This document shows, in pieces, positions 50,714 through 59,490 of a stretch of 64,000 bases of DNA. The translations under genes and the position numbers were made by a program. The notes beneath the pieces are model-generated. The model did no database searches, was not told where the DNA came from, and worked only from the letters and a program-made list of their open reading frames with translations. This DNA comes from Novosphingobium sp. ZN18A2 (GTDB taxonomy: Bacteria; Pseudomonadota; Alphaproteobacteria; Sphingomonadales; Sphingomonadaceae): the NCBI RefSeq assembly GCF_036784765.1, contig NZ_CP136651.1, positions 2,790,001 through 2,854,000 on the forward strand. Direction: 5' to 3'. Positions within the stretch are counted from its first letter, which is position 1, and the number at the start of each line of letters is the position of its first letter.

Positions 50714-51433
50714 TCACCCCGCGGGCATCGTCCGGGGCATCACGTTGTACTTCCGCACTTCGTCCTGGCTCAGGCAATAGCGCGTAGAACGGTCGGCATC
50801 GGTGGCCACGGCCTGCTGGCGATACATGATATCGGTCAACAGCTTGCGACTGATCCCCATCCGGATCAGGAAATCGTTGTCCGCGCTGGCCAGCATCGCG
50901 CTCGATTGTTCGATCTGGCCGATCAACTTGGTTGTTTCGGTCGCGCCTTCGTCCACCGAAAGGTCGATCGCGTCGCGTTCGCTGGTCGTGTGGGTGAACA
51001 TGTGGACCATGAAGATCCCGCCCGGATCGACATAACGCAGGTCGCCGCCCATGAACACGAAGTTGCAGGCGGAAAAGCATGTCCAGCCGGACGGGATGCG
51101 CGTGGTCATGCCCGGGTACTGCTTGCGGATCAGCAGGCCCGTGGCATTGCCCGCCTTCGCATTTCCGCCGCGCGATTTCAGCCAGATCTCCGATATCCGG
51201 GGATCGGCGTCCAGCGCCGCCTTCATCCGTTCCGGCAGGCGGGAATCGATAATGCCGTCGGCCAGAAGAACGTGCTTGCCGCCGCGGTCCGCGGGCGTGA
51301 GGGTCATCGCTTTCGGTTGCCCCCAATCGACATCGGCCGGACAGGTAGGATTGTCCTTGTCCATCGCCGGTGCCGCCGCCGCACCGCAGGCCAGTGCGGC
51401 GAGGATGACCGCCATTGGCTTGAGCATCCGCAT
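50714..51433 (-). CDS. Periplasmic ClpP/crotonase-fold protein (COG3904-like)
   Basis: 239 aa with a signal peptide (MLKPMAVILAALACGAAAAPA). The core IWLKSRGGNAKAGNATGLLIRK, then WTCFSACNFVFMGGDLRYVDPGG and IFMVHMFTH resembles the ClpP-like serine-protease arrangement: glycine oxyanion turn, Ser in SACNFVFMGG, His in VHMF. No specific substrate can be named. GAGG lies 7 nt before the ATG at 51433. The gene starts 9 bp downstream of its neighbour's stop. Confidence 0.72.
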   Translation of the reverse strand: MRMLKPMAVILAALACGAAAAPAMDKDNPTCPADVDWGQPKAMTLTPADRGGKHVLLADGIIDSRLPERMKAALDADPRISEIWLKSRGGNAKAGNATGLLIRKQYPGMTTRIPSGWTCFSACNFVFMGGDLRYVDPGGIFMVHMFTHTTSERDAIDLSVDEGATETTKLIGQIEQSSAMLASADNDFLIRMGISRKLLTDIMYRQQAVATDADRSTRYCLSQDEVRKYNVMPRTMPAG

Positions 51434-51441
51434 GGCCCGCC

Positions 51442-52032
51442 TCACGCCATCAGCGAATAGCGCGCGCCGCCGGGCGGCTTGCACATCTTCTTGTTGGCGG
51501 TCGTCTCCTCCCCGTTCACGATGATGACATCGGTGACCATGATGCATTTCATGCCCGTCGCCCGGTCATCGTTGCGCGCCGTTACCGTGGAGCTTCCCGA
51601 CACGTTCTTGCGCGATTGCGACGTCCACGACGCGCTTGACCCGACCGTTTCGCCACGCGTCGCCTCAAGCGTGGCATCGGCGGCCTGCTTCTGCTCTTCC
51701 GGGTCAAGCCGGCAGGCGATCGCATTGGTCAATTGATCGGCAACTTCGGCGGATGGCACCCAGCTGGAAATGCCTGCCGACCCCGCCGCCTTGTTCACCG
51801 CGCGTCCCAGGAAACCGCCAAGGATGGATGAGCCCGCACTTTTGCTTTCCCCTTTGGGGCACCCGTCCGAACTCTTCGCCGCGTTACCGGAGCTGCTGGA
51901 CGGAACAGGGATCGATGGCAGGCCAAGGCCGCCGAACTGGGCATGGGCCGGCGCGGCGGAGACAATGCTCGCCGCGATCACGGCTGCCCCAAGGACAGAC
52001 CTTGCCGGAATAGAAGGATTTTGACCGGGCAT
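51442..52032 (-). CDS. Exported hypothetical protein
   Basis: 196 aa. Signal peptide (SVLGAAVIAASIVSAAPAHAQ), a Gly/Ser-rich stretch, a glycine-zipper-like GGFLGRAVNKAAGSAGIS, and a C-terminal domain with cysteines (TGMKCIMVTDVIIVNGEE...KKMC) resembling the tail of 17-kDa surface-antigen-like proteins. Encoded directly before the ClpP-like gene, so they may work together in the envelope. Confidence 0.65.
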   Translation of the reverse strand: MPGQNPSIPARSVLGAAVIAASIVSAAPAHAQFGGLGLPSIPVPSSSSGNAAKSSDGCPKGESKSAGSSILGGFLGRAVNKAAGSAGISSWVPSAEVADQLTNAIACRLDPEEQKQAADATLEATRGETVGSSASWTSQSRKNVSGSSTVTARNDDRATGMKCIMVTDVIIVNGEETTANKKMCKPPGGARYSLMA

Positions 52033-52233
52033 CGCAAGCCTTTCGCTGGAAAACAGCGGTTTGTGCTGGCGTCGGCTTCTTTCACACGAGCTGGCCTGTC
52101 TGCCTGCCCGAAGCAGCGTCAGTTCTTCTGCTTCCTGTTCCCGACCCGATGGAGAGAGAGGCTATGCAATGCGGCGGTGTCCGTCAATCGCACCGCGGCG
52201 GACGCCGGGTTCCACGGCGACCCGCAACAGAAA

Positions 52234-52264
52234 GGGGCCGGAAAGCAATGCGCTTTCCGGCCCC
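52234..52264 (-). terminator. Rho-independent terminator of the Flp pilin gene
   Basis: Perfect 12-bp stem GGGGCCGGAAAG / CTTTCCGGCCCC with loop CAATGCG. In minus reading it is followed by TTTCTG. It lies 24 bp after the pilin stop. Confidence 0.82.
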
Positions 52265-52287
52265 CGTCGTGTCAGATCAGACGCTGC

Positions 52288-52470
52288 TTAGAGCGTGCCG
52301 TCCTGGGCGTTGTCCATCTTGCCCGAAACGGTCTGGAAGGTGTTCTTCACCGAGTTGCCGAGCGAACCCATCGCGACGGTCGCGGCAACGGCGATCAGGG
52401 CGGCGATCAGGCCGTATTCGATCGCGGTGGCGCCTTCATTGTCCTTAAGCAGGTCACGGAAAAACTTCAT
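52288..52470 (-). CDS. flp: Flp-family type IVb pilin
   Basis: 60 aa. The prepilin motif GATAIEYGLIAALIAVA has the Glu-Tyr pair typical of Flp pilins after the processing Gly. It would assemble tight-adherence pili in the envelope, but no tad/cpa genes are in the window. AGGAGACC upstream. Confidence 0.93.
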   Translation of the reverse strand: MKFFRDLLKDNEGATAIEYGLIAALIAVAATVAMGSLGNSVKNTFQTVSGKMDNAQDGTL

Positions 52471-52790
52471 GGTCGGTCTCCTGTTTTGTCCCCCGCCCGC
52501 CAGGGAACCCCGGCGGGACGTGGATCGGGCTAAGCCCTAACCCCTAAGCCGAAGTTAATGGTTGCATCGGAAATCATCTGGGGCGAATAGCGGCACCGTG
52601 CCCGCCGTGGATGGATGACGACTGCGCCGGGCACAGGATGCGCGGCGGGTGGAGTCGCGCCCCGCGCGTCCACGACTTATCAATCTCTTTGAGAAACAAC
52701 CGGTATGGACAGAACTGCCGAGTTCCCTAGACTCGCCAGTCAACACACACCCCCCGGAAAAAAGAGCCGGGTCGCAGGGGGCGGAATACA
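52471..52790. other. Intergenic stretch upstream of pilin and kinase-like genes
   Basis: 320 bp between divergent genes. It contains a TTAGGG-type direct repeat (minus reading TTAGGGGTTAGGGCTTAG near 52533-52552) and CCCGG-N9-CCGGG near 52761-52780. No gene and no clear promoter pair could be assigned. Confidence 0.45.
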
Positions 52791-53828
52791 ATGATGCAGT
52801 CGGGGATGGCGCACGCACTGGTCGTGCGCGAACGCGGTCTTGCCAAACAAATCACAATCGCGGTGTTGCTGGTCTGCGGTTCCACATTCCTGCGGTTCTT
52901 CATCGATCATGGAAGGCTGGGCGTGCAATTCGTTTCGGTCTTTCCGGCCATCCTGCTTGCTTCGCTGCTGCTTGACCGGATCTTCACCGTGCTGGTCGCC
53001 ATCGGCGCGGTCGCGCTGGCCCAGTGGCTGCTGGTCGGGGAGCGATGGTTCACGCGGGTGGATGCCGAACATGTGTTCGTGGCCGGGATCTTCTTTGCAT
53101 CGCTGGCGATCATCGTGGTCGCCGGACACTCGCTTCGCGCGGTGTTGCGGCGGCTGGACGTTCTTACCGCACAGCAGGACCGGCTGAACGACGAACTGCG
53201 CGAACGTGCGCGCGACAGCCTGGGCATGATCCGCTCGGTCGTAGCCTCGGTGCCGCAGGATCTGCCGCAGGACACCGTCCGGCGCGAGATCCTGTTGCGC
53301 ATAGAAGCGATGGCCTCCGCGTGCGAGATGCTCAATGCCGACGATGCGCAATTGTGCCGGCTGCCGGACGGATTGCGCAACAACCTGGCCCCGCTCAACC
53401 GCGACGGACGAATCGCGCTGGACGGGCCGGATTGCACGTTGGACCTGCGCAGTGCGGTTGCGCTCAATTCCGCGATCCACCGGCTCGCGGCCGAATCGGC
53501 CCAGCGCGGCGCGCTCGCGTTGCTTGACGGCTCGGTCCACGTCGGCTGGACGATCCGCGCGCGCGGCGATCTGGCGGTGCGCTGGACGGAAGCGGGCCGA
53601 CAGGCCGCGGGACGATGCCGCGATGCGGGGCCGCTTCTGGCCCAGTTCCCCAGCGTGCTGACCGCGGATTTCGAGGAATTGCGCGACGGCCTTGCCTGCA
53701 ACCTCCTGGTCCGGCGCGCCGTCACGTCAACGCGCATCTCCGAATCCGGGACAAAAGCTCCCGGCGCGCGCAGCAAGGCGGCCGATCGGCAAAAGCTTGT
53801 CTTCGAGGCCACCCGCACCAACGGGTGA
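52791..53828 (+). CDS. Membrane protein with degenerate HWE/HisKA_2-type kinase domain (pseudokinase candidate)
   Basis: 345 aa. About four TM helices (residues 20-115) form a DUF4118-like sensor. LNDELRERARDSLGMIRSVVAS aligns with the HWE-kinase dimerisation helix ELNHRVKNTLA, but Glu replaces the phospho-accepting His. The later AIHRLAAESAQRGAL stands where HELATNAAKYGAL (N box) is expected and lacks the key Asn. The ATP site is therefore probably weak or lost. It may regulate a true HWE kinase, for example in the general stress response. Function inferred only from this pattern. Confidence 0.62.
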   Translation: MMQSGMAHALVVRERGLAKQITIAVLLVCGSTFLRFFIDHGRLGVQFVSVFPAILLASLLLDRIFTVLVAIGAVALAQWLLVGERWFTRVDAEHVFVAGIFFASLAIIVVAGHSLRAVLRRLDVLTAQQDRLNDELRERARDSLGMIRSVVASVPQDLPQDTVRREILLRIEAMASACEMLNADDAQLCRLPDGLRNNLAPLNRDGRIALDGPDCTLDLRSAVALNSAIHRLAAESAQRGALALLDGSVHVGWTIRARGDLAVRWTEAGRQAAGRCRDAGPLLAQFPSVLTADFEELRDGLACNLLVRRAVTSTRISESGTKAPGARSKAADRQKLVFEATRTNG

Positions 53829-53856
53829 ACAATCTTTTGAATGGATATTCGGTGGA

Positions 53857-53932
<76 letters not shown>

Positions 53933-54122
53933 ATATTCCATCTCGCATGCCCTGGGAGGCATGCCGGCCCGGCGAATGGCGACTTCGTCACCGCGTCGGG
54001 AAGCGGCCCTTTAGTCGAAGGGCCGCGATACTGGCAAGCGGCTTTTTCGCATCACCTGCCGATTATTTGCCTTCCAACCGGCCACGCGGCGCCCGCGATG
54101 CGCGGGCCCCGCGTGTGTCCGG

Positions 54123-54440
54123 TCAGGTATCGTCCTTGTCGTCGTCGTCGCCGGCCGAAACGCCCAGATCGTCGTCACCGCCAAGGTCGACATCGTTATC
54201 GGGCGAATCGCCGTCCTCGTCGATGTCCAGATCGTCATCGGCCAGATCTTCGTCCGATTCCTTCTTCTTGTCCTTCTGGACTTCCTCATAGGGAATCGGC
54301 TGCTTGGACTTCAGCACCGGCTCGGGATGCCAGGCATGGCCGCACTCGACGCATGTGACCGGGTCATCCTTGCCCAGGTCGTAGAAACGGGTGCCGCACT
54401 TCGGACAGGTGTGCTTGGCGCCCCACTCTGGCTTGACCAT
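54123..54440 (-). CDS. TIGR02300 (FYDLN acid) family protein
   Basis: 105 aa. A zinc-ribbon-like N-terminus KHTCPKCGTRFYDLGKDDP with CVECGHAW, then a very acidic Asp-rich tail. The family is restricted mainly to alphaproteobacteria and its function is unknown. The start at 54440 has GAGGAAA upstream. Confidence 0.92.
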   Translation of the reverse strand: MVKPEWGAKHTCPKCGTRFYDLGKDDPVTCVECGHAWHPEPVLKSKQPIPYEEVQKDKKKESDEDLADDDLDIDEDGDSPDNDVDLGGDDDLGVSAGDDDDKDDT

Positions 54441-54651
54441 GAAATTTCCTCGTCTGCGCCCGCGAACCGGGAAGGCGGCGGGCGGAAAAAACTTTCGCGT
54501 TGATGGTGATGCCGGGCCGGCTTGGCAAGACCTGATCGCAAGCCTTGGTCCGGGCGCCGGTATCGTGCGCGGCGCGCGCCTTGCCATAGGAGGCCCGCGC
54601 TGTCAAAAGCCGCGCGCATTTCACCCCCGCGCGTAACGGAAGCCCAGACCT

Positions 54652-56001
54652 TTGAGCACGACCGATTCCCCGCAGCCACGCCCGCGCCGCTTTGCCGCAT
54701 CAGGGCCGCTGACCGGACGCATCCGCGTGCCGGGCGACAAGTCGATCAGCCACCGGTCGCTTATGCTGGGCGCGCTGGCGGTGGGCGAGACGCGCGTGGC
54801 CGGCCTGCTTGAGGGTGAGGACGTGCTGGCGACCGCTGCCGCCATGCGCGCGATGGGCGCGCAGATCGAACGGCGCGGCGATGGGGAATGGCGCATCCAC
54901 GGCGTTGGCGTTGGCGGATTGATGCAGCCCGCCGGCGCTCTCGACATGGGCAATTCGGGCACGTCGACGCGCCTGTTGATGGGCCTTCTTGCCAGCCACC
55001 CGTTGACCGCGACCTTCATTGGCGATGCCAGCCTGTCGAAGCGCCCCATGGGGCGGGTGACAGAGCCGCTCAGCCGCATGGGCGCGGATTTCACAGGCGC
55101 CCCCGGTGGCCGGCTGCCGCTGACGCTGCGCGGCCTTTCGCCCGCGGTGCCGATCGAATACCGCCTGCCGGTCGCCAGCGCCCAGGTGAAAAGCGCGGTT
55201 CTTCTGGCAGGGCTCAACACGCCGGGCATCACCACGGTGATCGAGCCTGTGCCCACGCGCGACCATTCCGAACGGATGCTGCGCGGCTTCGGCGCACACC
55301 TTGAAGTAGAGCGCGATGCGGACGGTGCCCGCGTGATTCGGCTGACCGGCGAGGCCGAGCTGCGTGCGCAGGACATCGTGGTGCCGGGCGATCCTTCGTC
55401 CGCCGCCTTCTTCGCCGTTGCCGCGCTGCTGGTGCCGGGCAGCGACCTGACCATAGAGAATGTCGGCCTCAACCCCACGCGCGCCGCGTTGTTCGATGTG
55501 CTGCGTGCGATGGGCGGCAACATCGAAGAGATCGACCGGCGCGACGTGGGCGGCGAACCGGTGGCGGACCTGCACGTGCGCCATTCGGTGCTGACGGGGA
55601 TAGAGGTCGATCCGGCGGTGGTGCCCAGCATGGTGGACGAATTCCCCGTTCTGTTCGTCGCCGCGTCGCTCGCGCAGGGCCGCACGGTAACGCGCGGGCT
55701 GGAGGAACTGCGCGTCAAGGAATCGGACCGGATCGCGGTCATGCGCGCGGCGCTTGACCTTGCCGGTGCGCGCGTTACCGAGACCGAGGACGGGTTGATT
55801 ATCGATGGAACAGGTGGCGATCCGCTGCACGGCGGCAGCAATCGGCCTGTGCCGACGCACCTCGATCACCGCATCGCGATGAGCATGGCCGTGGCAGGGC
55901 TTGCCAGTGCGAACGGCGTTGAGGTTGACGATACGCGCCCCATCGCCACCAGCTTCCCCACGTTCGAAAGCCTGATCGACCAGGCGGTCACGGCATCATG
56001 A
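54652..56001 (+). CDS. aroA: 3-phosphoshikimate 1-carboxyvinyltransferase (EPSP synthase)
   Basis: 449 aa, TTG start. [41 protein letters not shown] and [16 protein letters not shown] are the PEP- and shikimate-phosphate-binding segments. The pattern fits class II synthases of alphaproteobacteria. It makes EPSP in the shikimate pathway. Overlaps the next gene by ATGA. Confidence 0.96.
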   Translation: MSTTDSPQPRPRRFAASGPLTGRIRVPGDKSISHRSLMLGALAVGETRVAGLLEGEDVLATAAAMRAMGAQIERRGDGEWRIHGVGVGGLMQPAGALDMGNSGTSTRLLMGLLASHPLTATFIGDASLSKRPMGRVTEPLSRMGADFTGAPGGRLPLTLRGLSPAVPIEYRLPVASAQVKSAVLLAGLNTPGITTVIEPVPTRDHSERMLRGFGAHLEVERDADGARVIRLTGEAELRAQDIVVPGDPSSAAFFAVAALLVPGSDLTIENVGLNPTRAALFDVLRAMGGNIEEIDRRDVGGEPVADLHVRHSVLTGIEVDPAVVPSMVDEFPVLFVAASLAQGRTVTRGLEELRVKESDRIAVMRAALDLAGARVTETEDGLIIDGTGGDPLHGGSNRPVPTHLDHRIAMSMAVAGLASANGVEVDDTRPIATSFPTFESLIDQAVTAS

Positions 56002-56252
56002 TCCAGATTGCCGCCAACGCCGCCGGGTTCACGGGGATGGCCTGCATCATCTTCGCCTATGCCTATGTGACGAAGCAGGATCGGCCCAATCCGTTCATCC
56101 AGCACGGCGTGAACCTTGCAGGCGCGATGCTGCTTACCCTCTCCCTGCTGGTGAACCTCAACCCCGCATCGCTGACGTTGGAATTCTTCTGGGCCACTAT
56201 CGCGATCTGGGGACTGGCCAAGGCCGTCCGGGCGCGGAAAGGCGCGTCGTGA
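55998..56252 (+). CDS. Small membrane protein, CBU_0592-like family
   Basis: 84 aa with three hydrophobic segments ([47 protein letters not shown]). Short proteins of this pattern recur in proteobacteria; function unknown. It overlaps aroA and cmk by 4 bp each, so it is translated with them. Confidence 0.8.
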   Translation: MIQIAANAAGFTGMACIIFAYAYVTKQDRPNPFIQHGVNLAGAMLLTLSLLVNLNPASLTLEFFWATIAIWGLAKAVRARKGAS

Positions 56253-56869
56253 TCATCGCGGTCGACGGTCCCACCGCATCGGGCAAGGGCACGATTGCCA
56301 AGGCGCTGGCCGCGCATTTCGGCCTGCCGCATCTGGACACGGGCCTTCTCTACCGGGCCGTGGGGCGTCAGGTGTTCCTGAACGGCGGCAACCCGGACGA
56401 CCCGGACGATGCGCTTGCCGCCTGTTCCTTCCCCGACAGTCTGCTGGACGATCCCGAACTGCGCAGCGAAGCAAGCGGCAGCCTTGCCAGCCGGTCGTCG
56501 GTCCACCCGGCGGTGCGGAAGGCGCTTTATGACCGCCAGCGTGCGTTCGCCATGCAACCCGGCGGTGCGGTCCTCGACGGGCGCGATATCGGCACGGTGA
56601 TCGCGCCGGAGGCTGACGCCAAGCTCTTCGTTATCGCCAGCGTGGAAGCGCGCGCGAAGCGGCGCTGGCTGGAAATGCAATCGCAGGGCCGCGACGTGGC
56701 GCTGGATGCCATCGAAGAAGACCTGCGGATTCGCGACGCGCGCGATTCGGGCCGCAAGAATGCGCCGCTGCGTGCCGCAGACGATGCCGTCACGCTCGAT
56801 ACGTCGGACATGGATCGCGATCAGGCGATCGCCGCCGCCATCGCGCTGGTCGAAGCCAGACGGGCGTAA
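56249..56869 (+). CDS. cmk: Cytidylate kinase
   Basis: 206 aa, GTG start in a GTGA overlap. P-loop VDGPTASGKGTIAKALA, HLDTGLLYRAVG and LDGRDIGTVIAPEA are the NMP-kinase signatures for (d)CMP. It phosphorylates CMP and dCMP. In many relatives rpsA follows; here the next gene is convergent. Confidence 0.95.
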   Translation: MIIAVDGPTASGKGTIAKALAAHFGLPHLDTGLLYRAVGRQVFLNGGNPDDPDDALAACSFPDSLLDDPELRSEASGSLASRSSVHPAVRKALYDRQRAFAMQPGGAVLDGRDIGTVIAPEADAKLFVIASVEARAKRRWLEMQSQGRDVALDAIEEDLRIRDARDSGRKNAPLRAADDAVTLDTSDMDRDQAIAAAIALVEARRA

Positions 56870-56889
56870 CGGGCAGCCCAAAAGGAAAA

Positions 56890-56910
56890 GGGGCCGCGAA
56901 GCGCGACCCC
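56890..56910. terminator. Bidirectional terminator between cmk and the cyclophilin gene
   Basis: GGGG-C-CGCG-AAG-CGCG-A-CCCC forms an 8-bp stem with one mismatch. AAAAGGAAAA precedes it, giving TTTTCCTTTT after the hairpin on the minus strand; CCCCTTAT follows on the plus strand. Confidence 0.65.
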
Positions 56911-56938
56911 TCCCCTTATCCTGCAATGGTGAAGCGGA

Positions 56939-57409
56939 TCAGCCTTCGCTGATCGTCGCCTTCACGATCTTGCCGGGGTTTGCCGGCGGCTCGCCCTTGG
57001 GCAGCGCGTCCACGTTTTCCATGCCTTCGACGACCTGGCCCCAGACGGTGTACTGGCGATCGAGGAAGGTCGCATCGTCGAACACGATGAAGAACTGGCT
57101 GTTGGCCGAGTGCGGTGCGCTGGTGCGCGCCATCGAGCATACGCCGCGCACATGCGGCTCTTCATTGAACTCGGCCTTGAGGTCGGGCTTGGACGAACCG
57201 CCCATGCCCGTGCCGTTGGGGCAGCCGCCCTGCGCCATGAAGCCGGGGATCACGCGGTGGAACTTGATACCGTCGTAAAAGCCTTCGTTGGTCAGTTCCT
57301 TGATCCGCTCGACATGGCCCGGCGCGAGATCGGGGCGCAGTTTGATCTTCACGTCGCCGCCCTGGCCATTGCCGGCATCGAGCGTGAGGGTCAGGAATTC
57401 GTCGGCCAT
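56939..57409 (-). CDS. Peptidyl-prolyl cis-trans isomerase (cyclophilin type)
   Basis: 156-aa cytoplasmic cyclophilin without signal peptide: FYDGIKFHRVIPGFMAQGG with the catalytic Arg, then SANSQFFIVFDDATFLDRQYTVWGQVVEGM. It speeds proline isomerisation in folding proteins. The start at 57409 (MADEFLTLTL) has AGGAG upstream; the longer frame is unsupported. Confidence 0.92.
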   Translation of the reverse strand: MADEFLTLTLDAGNGQGGDVKIKLRPDLAPGHVERIKELTNEGFYDGIKFHRVIPGFMAQGGCPNGTGMGGSSKPDLKAEFNEEPHVRGVCSMARTSAPHSANSQFFIVFDDATFLDRQYTVWGQVVEGMENVDALPKGEPPANPGKIVKATISEG

Positions 57410-57424
57410 CAAAATTCTCCTCAT

Positions 57425-57480
57425 GGTGCCGGCACAGGCCGGCCATCCTGTAAATGCCGGCAAGGGCCGGCGGGGGCCGG
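57425..57480. repeat. Short GC-rich repeats upstream of the cyclophilin and mgtE genes
   Basis: Two near-copies TGCCGGCACAGGCCGGC and TGCCGGCAAGGGCCGGC, each with a palindromic GCCGGC core, lie 30 bp apart in the divergent region. No Mg2+ riboswitch fold was recognisable before mgtE. Confidence 0.4.
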
Positions 57481-57587
57481 GGCAGCACCCGGATCACGCC
57501 GCCGATATAGGGTCTTGCGCAACAAAGTCACCGCCTGATGCCCGAACCCGGTTGCTTTTGCTTGTCAGCCGCCTATCCCCGCCTGCG

Positions 57588-59030
57588 ATGAGCGAACGCG
57601 AGGAAGAAGGGGTCGGCGTGCTGGCCGACGGGGGCGAGATGCCGCCGGCGGACGACCAGCAGCGCAACTCCGAAAGCCTTGACGAGGAAAACACGCTCAA
57701 GGCCTCGTTCGTGCGCAAGGTAGTCGAAGCGCTCGAAGAAGGTGACACCGGCGCGGTCTACGACCTTGTGGAGCCGCTCCACCCCGCCGACATCGCGGAC
57801 CTGTTCGAACTGGTAGAGGCGGACGAACGTCCGGCACTTGCCCGCGCGATCACCGACCTGATGAGCAGCGAGGTGATCGCCGAGCTCAACGACCACGTGC
57901 GCGAACTGCTGGTCGAATCGCTGCCCGCCGGCATGGTCGCCGACATCGCCGAGCAGCTGGAGACCGACGACGCGGTCGCCATGCTGGAAGACCTCGACGA
58001 GGAAGACCAGCAGGCCGTCCTGGCCGAGATGGAGCCGGAAGACCGCGCGGCGATCGAAACCGCGCTATCCTATCCGGAGGAAACCGCCGGCCGCCTGATG
58101 CAGCGCGACCTGATCGCGGTGCCAGAACACCTGACTGTCGGCGACCTGATCGATTACCTGCGCGAAAACGCGGACCTGACGACGGAGTTCTGGGAAGTCT
58201 TCATCGTCGATCCCGCGCATCGCCCGGTCGGCACCTGCCAGCTTTCGTGGGTTCTGCGCACACCGCGACACATCGCGCTGGCGGACGTGATGAAGCGCGA
58301 CCAGACGCTGATCCCGGTAGAGATGGACCAGGAGGAAGTCGCCCTGCGCTTCCAGAAATACGCGCTGATCTCTGCCGCCGTGGTGGACGAAAGCGGGCGG
58401 CTGGTCGGCCAGATCACGGTCGACGACGTGGTCCACATCATCCAGGAAGAGGCGAGCGAGGATATCCTGCGCCTGTCAGGTGCGGGCGACGGCGACATCA
58501 ACGAACCGATCATGCTGACCGTGCGCACCCGGCTGACCTGGCTGGTGGTGAACCTTGGCACGGCGGTCATCGCCTCGTCGGTGGTCGGGCTGTTCCAGGG
58601 CGCGATCGCGAAATTCGCGCTGCTCGCGGTGCTGATGCCAATCGTTTCCGGCATGGGGGGCAACGCGGGGACGCAGACGCTGGCCGTCGTCGTGCGCGCG
58701 CTCGCCACCAACCAGCTGACCAGTTCCAACACACTGCGAATGATCGCCCGCGAACTGCGCATCGCCATCGCCAACGGCGCCACGCTGGGCGTGCTGATCG
58801 GCGGGGCGACCGCGCTGCTGTTCCATAACCCGCTGCTGGGCGCGGTGATCGGAAGCGCGATGGTCATCAACAACCTGACCGCGGGGCTTGCGGGTATCGC
58901 CGTTCCAGTCACGCTGGACCGGTTGAAGATAGATCCGGCGGTATCGTCGGCGGTCTTCGTGACCACCGCGACAGACGTGATGGGGTTCTTCTCTTTCCTT
59001 GGCCTTGCCGTACTGACGGGACTGGCATGA
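57588..59030 (+). CDS. mgtE: Magnesium transporter MgtE
   Basis: 480 aa. N-terminal superhelical domain (LHPADIADLFELVEADERPALARAI...), two CBS domains (residues about 165-285, ending GQITVDDVVHIIQEEASEDI), a connecting helix, and five TM helices with the pore segment LMPIVSGMGGNAGTQTLAVVVRA, where MGGNAGTQ is the selectivity motif. Imports Mg2+ and gates through its own cytosolic domain. ATG at 57588. Confidence 0.95.
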   Translation: MSEREEEGVGVLADGGEMPPADDQQRNSESLDEENTLKASFVRKVVEALEEGDTGAVYDLVEPLHPADIADLFELVEADERPALARAITDLMSSEVIAELNDHVRELLVESLPAGMVADIAEQLETDDAVAMLEDLDEEDQQAVLAEMEPEDRAAIETALSYPEETAGRLMQRDLIAVPEHLTVGDLIDYLRENADLTTEFWEVFIVDPAHRPVGTCQLSWVLRTPRHIALADVMKRDQTLIPVEMDQEEVALRFQKYALISAAVVDESGRLVGQITVDDVVHIIQEEASEDILRLSGAGDGDINEPIMLTVRTRLTWLVVNLGTAVIASSVVGLFQGAIAKFALLAVLMPIVSGMGGNAGTQTLAVVVRALATNQLTSSNTLRMIARELRIAIANGATLGVLIGGATALLFHNPLLGAVIGSAMVINNLTAGLAGIAVPVTLDRLKIDPAVSSAVFVTTATDVMGFFSFLGLAVLTGLA

Positions 59031-59064
59031 TTGCACCGCTGCCGCGCCGCCCTATCTAGGGCAC

Positions 59065-59460
59065 ATGCCGCTGCACATGACCAAGGTCGCCTACGGGGCG
59101 CAATCGCTGGAGGAAGTCCACGGCTGGTTCAAGGCGCGTGGCGACACGGCGCGACTCACAACGCGCTATCTGCCCAAGCGGCATGAAGAGATGGTCGGCG
59201 GATCGCTGTTCTGGATCTTGAAGCACCAGCTTGTCGCCCGAAGCGAAATCCTTGGCTTCGAGGAAGCCGAAGGCGGCCGCACGCACATCGTGATCTCCAC
59301 GAAGCTGATCGACGTCCGGCCCAAACCCAAGCGCGCGCACCAGGGCTGGCGCTACCTGGAAGACAAGGATGCCCCGACCGACCTTGCCGACGGCGCGCAG
59401 GGAGACGACGTGTTGCCCGGCGGACTGGCAAGCGAGCTTGCGCGGCTGGGCCTCGTCTAG
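59065..59460 (+). CDS. DUF1489-family protein
   Basis: 131 aa: LHMTKVAYGAQSLEEVHGW, then RYLPKRHEEMVGGSLFWILKHQLVAR and HIVISTKLIDVRPKPKRAHQGWRYLE. The family is conserved in alphaproteobacteria with no known function. In the same direction as mgtE and tesB. Confidence 0.88.
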   Translation: MPLHMTKVAYGAQSLEEVHGWFKARGDTARLTTRYLPKRHEEMVGGSLFWILKHQLVARSEILGFEEAEGGRTHIVISTKLIDVRPKPKRAHQGWRYLEDKDAPTDLADGAQGDDVLPGGLASELARLGLV

Positions 59461-59490
59461 GCGGAGTTGACGTTTACGTAAAGGAGATGC

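Noticed and set aside
57464-57587. Mg2+ riboswitch (M-box or similar) upstream of mgtE
   Set aside because: No recognisable conserved core; the gap holds only GC-rich palindromic repeats.
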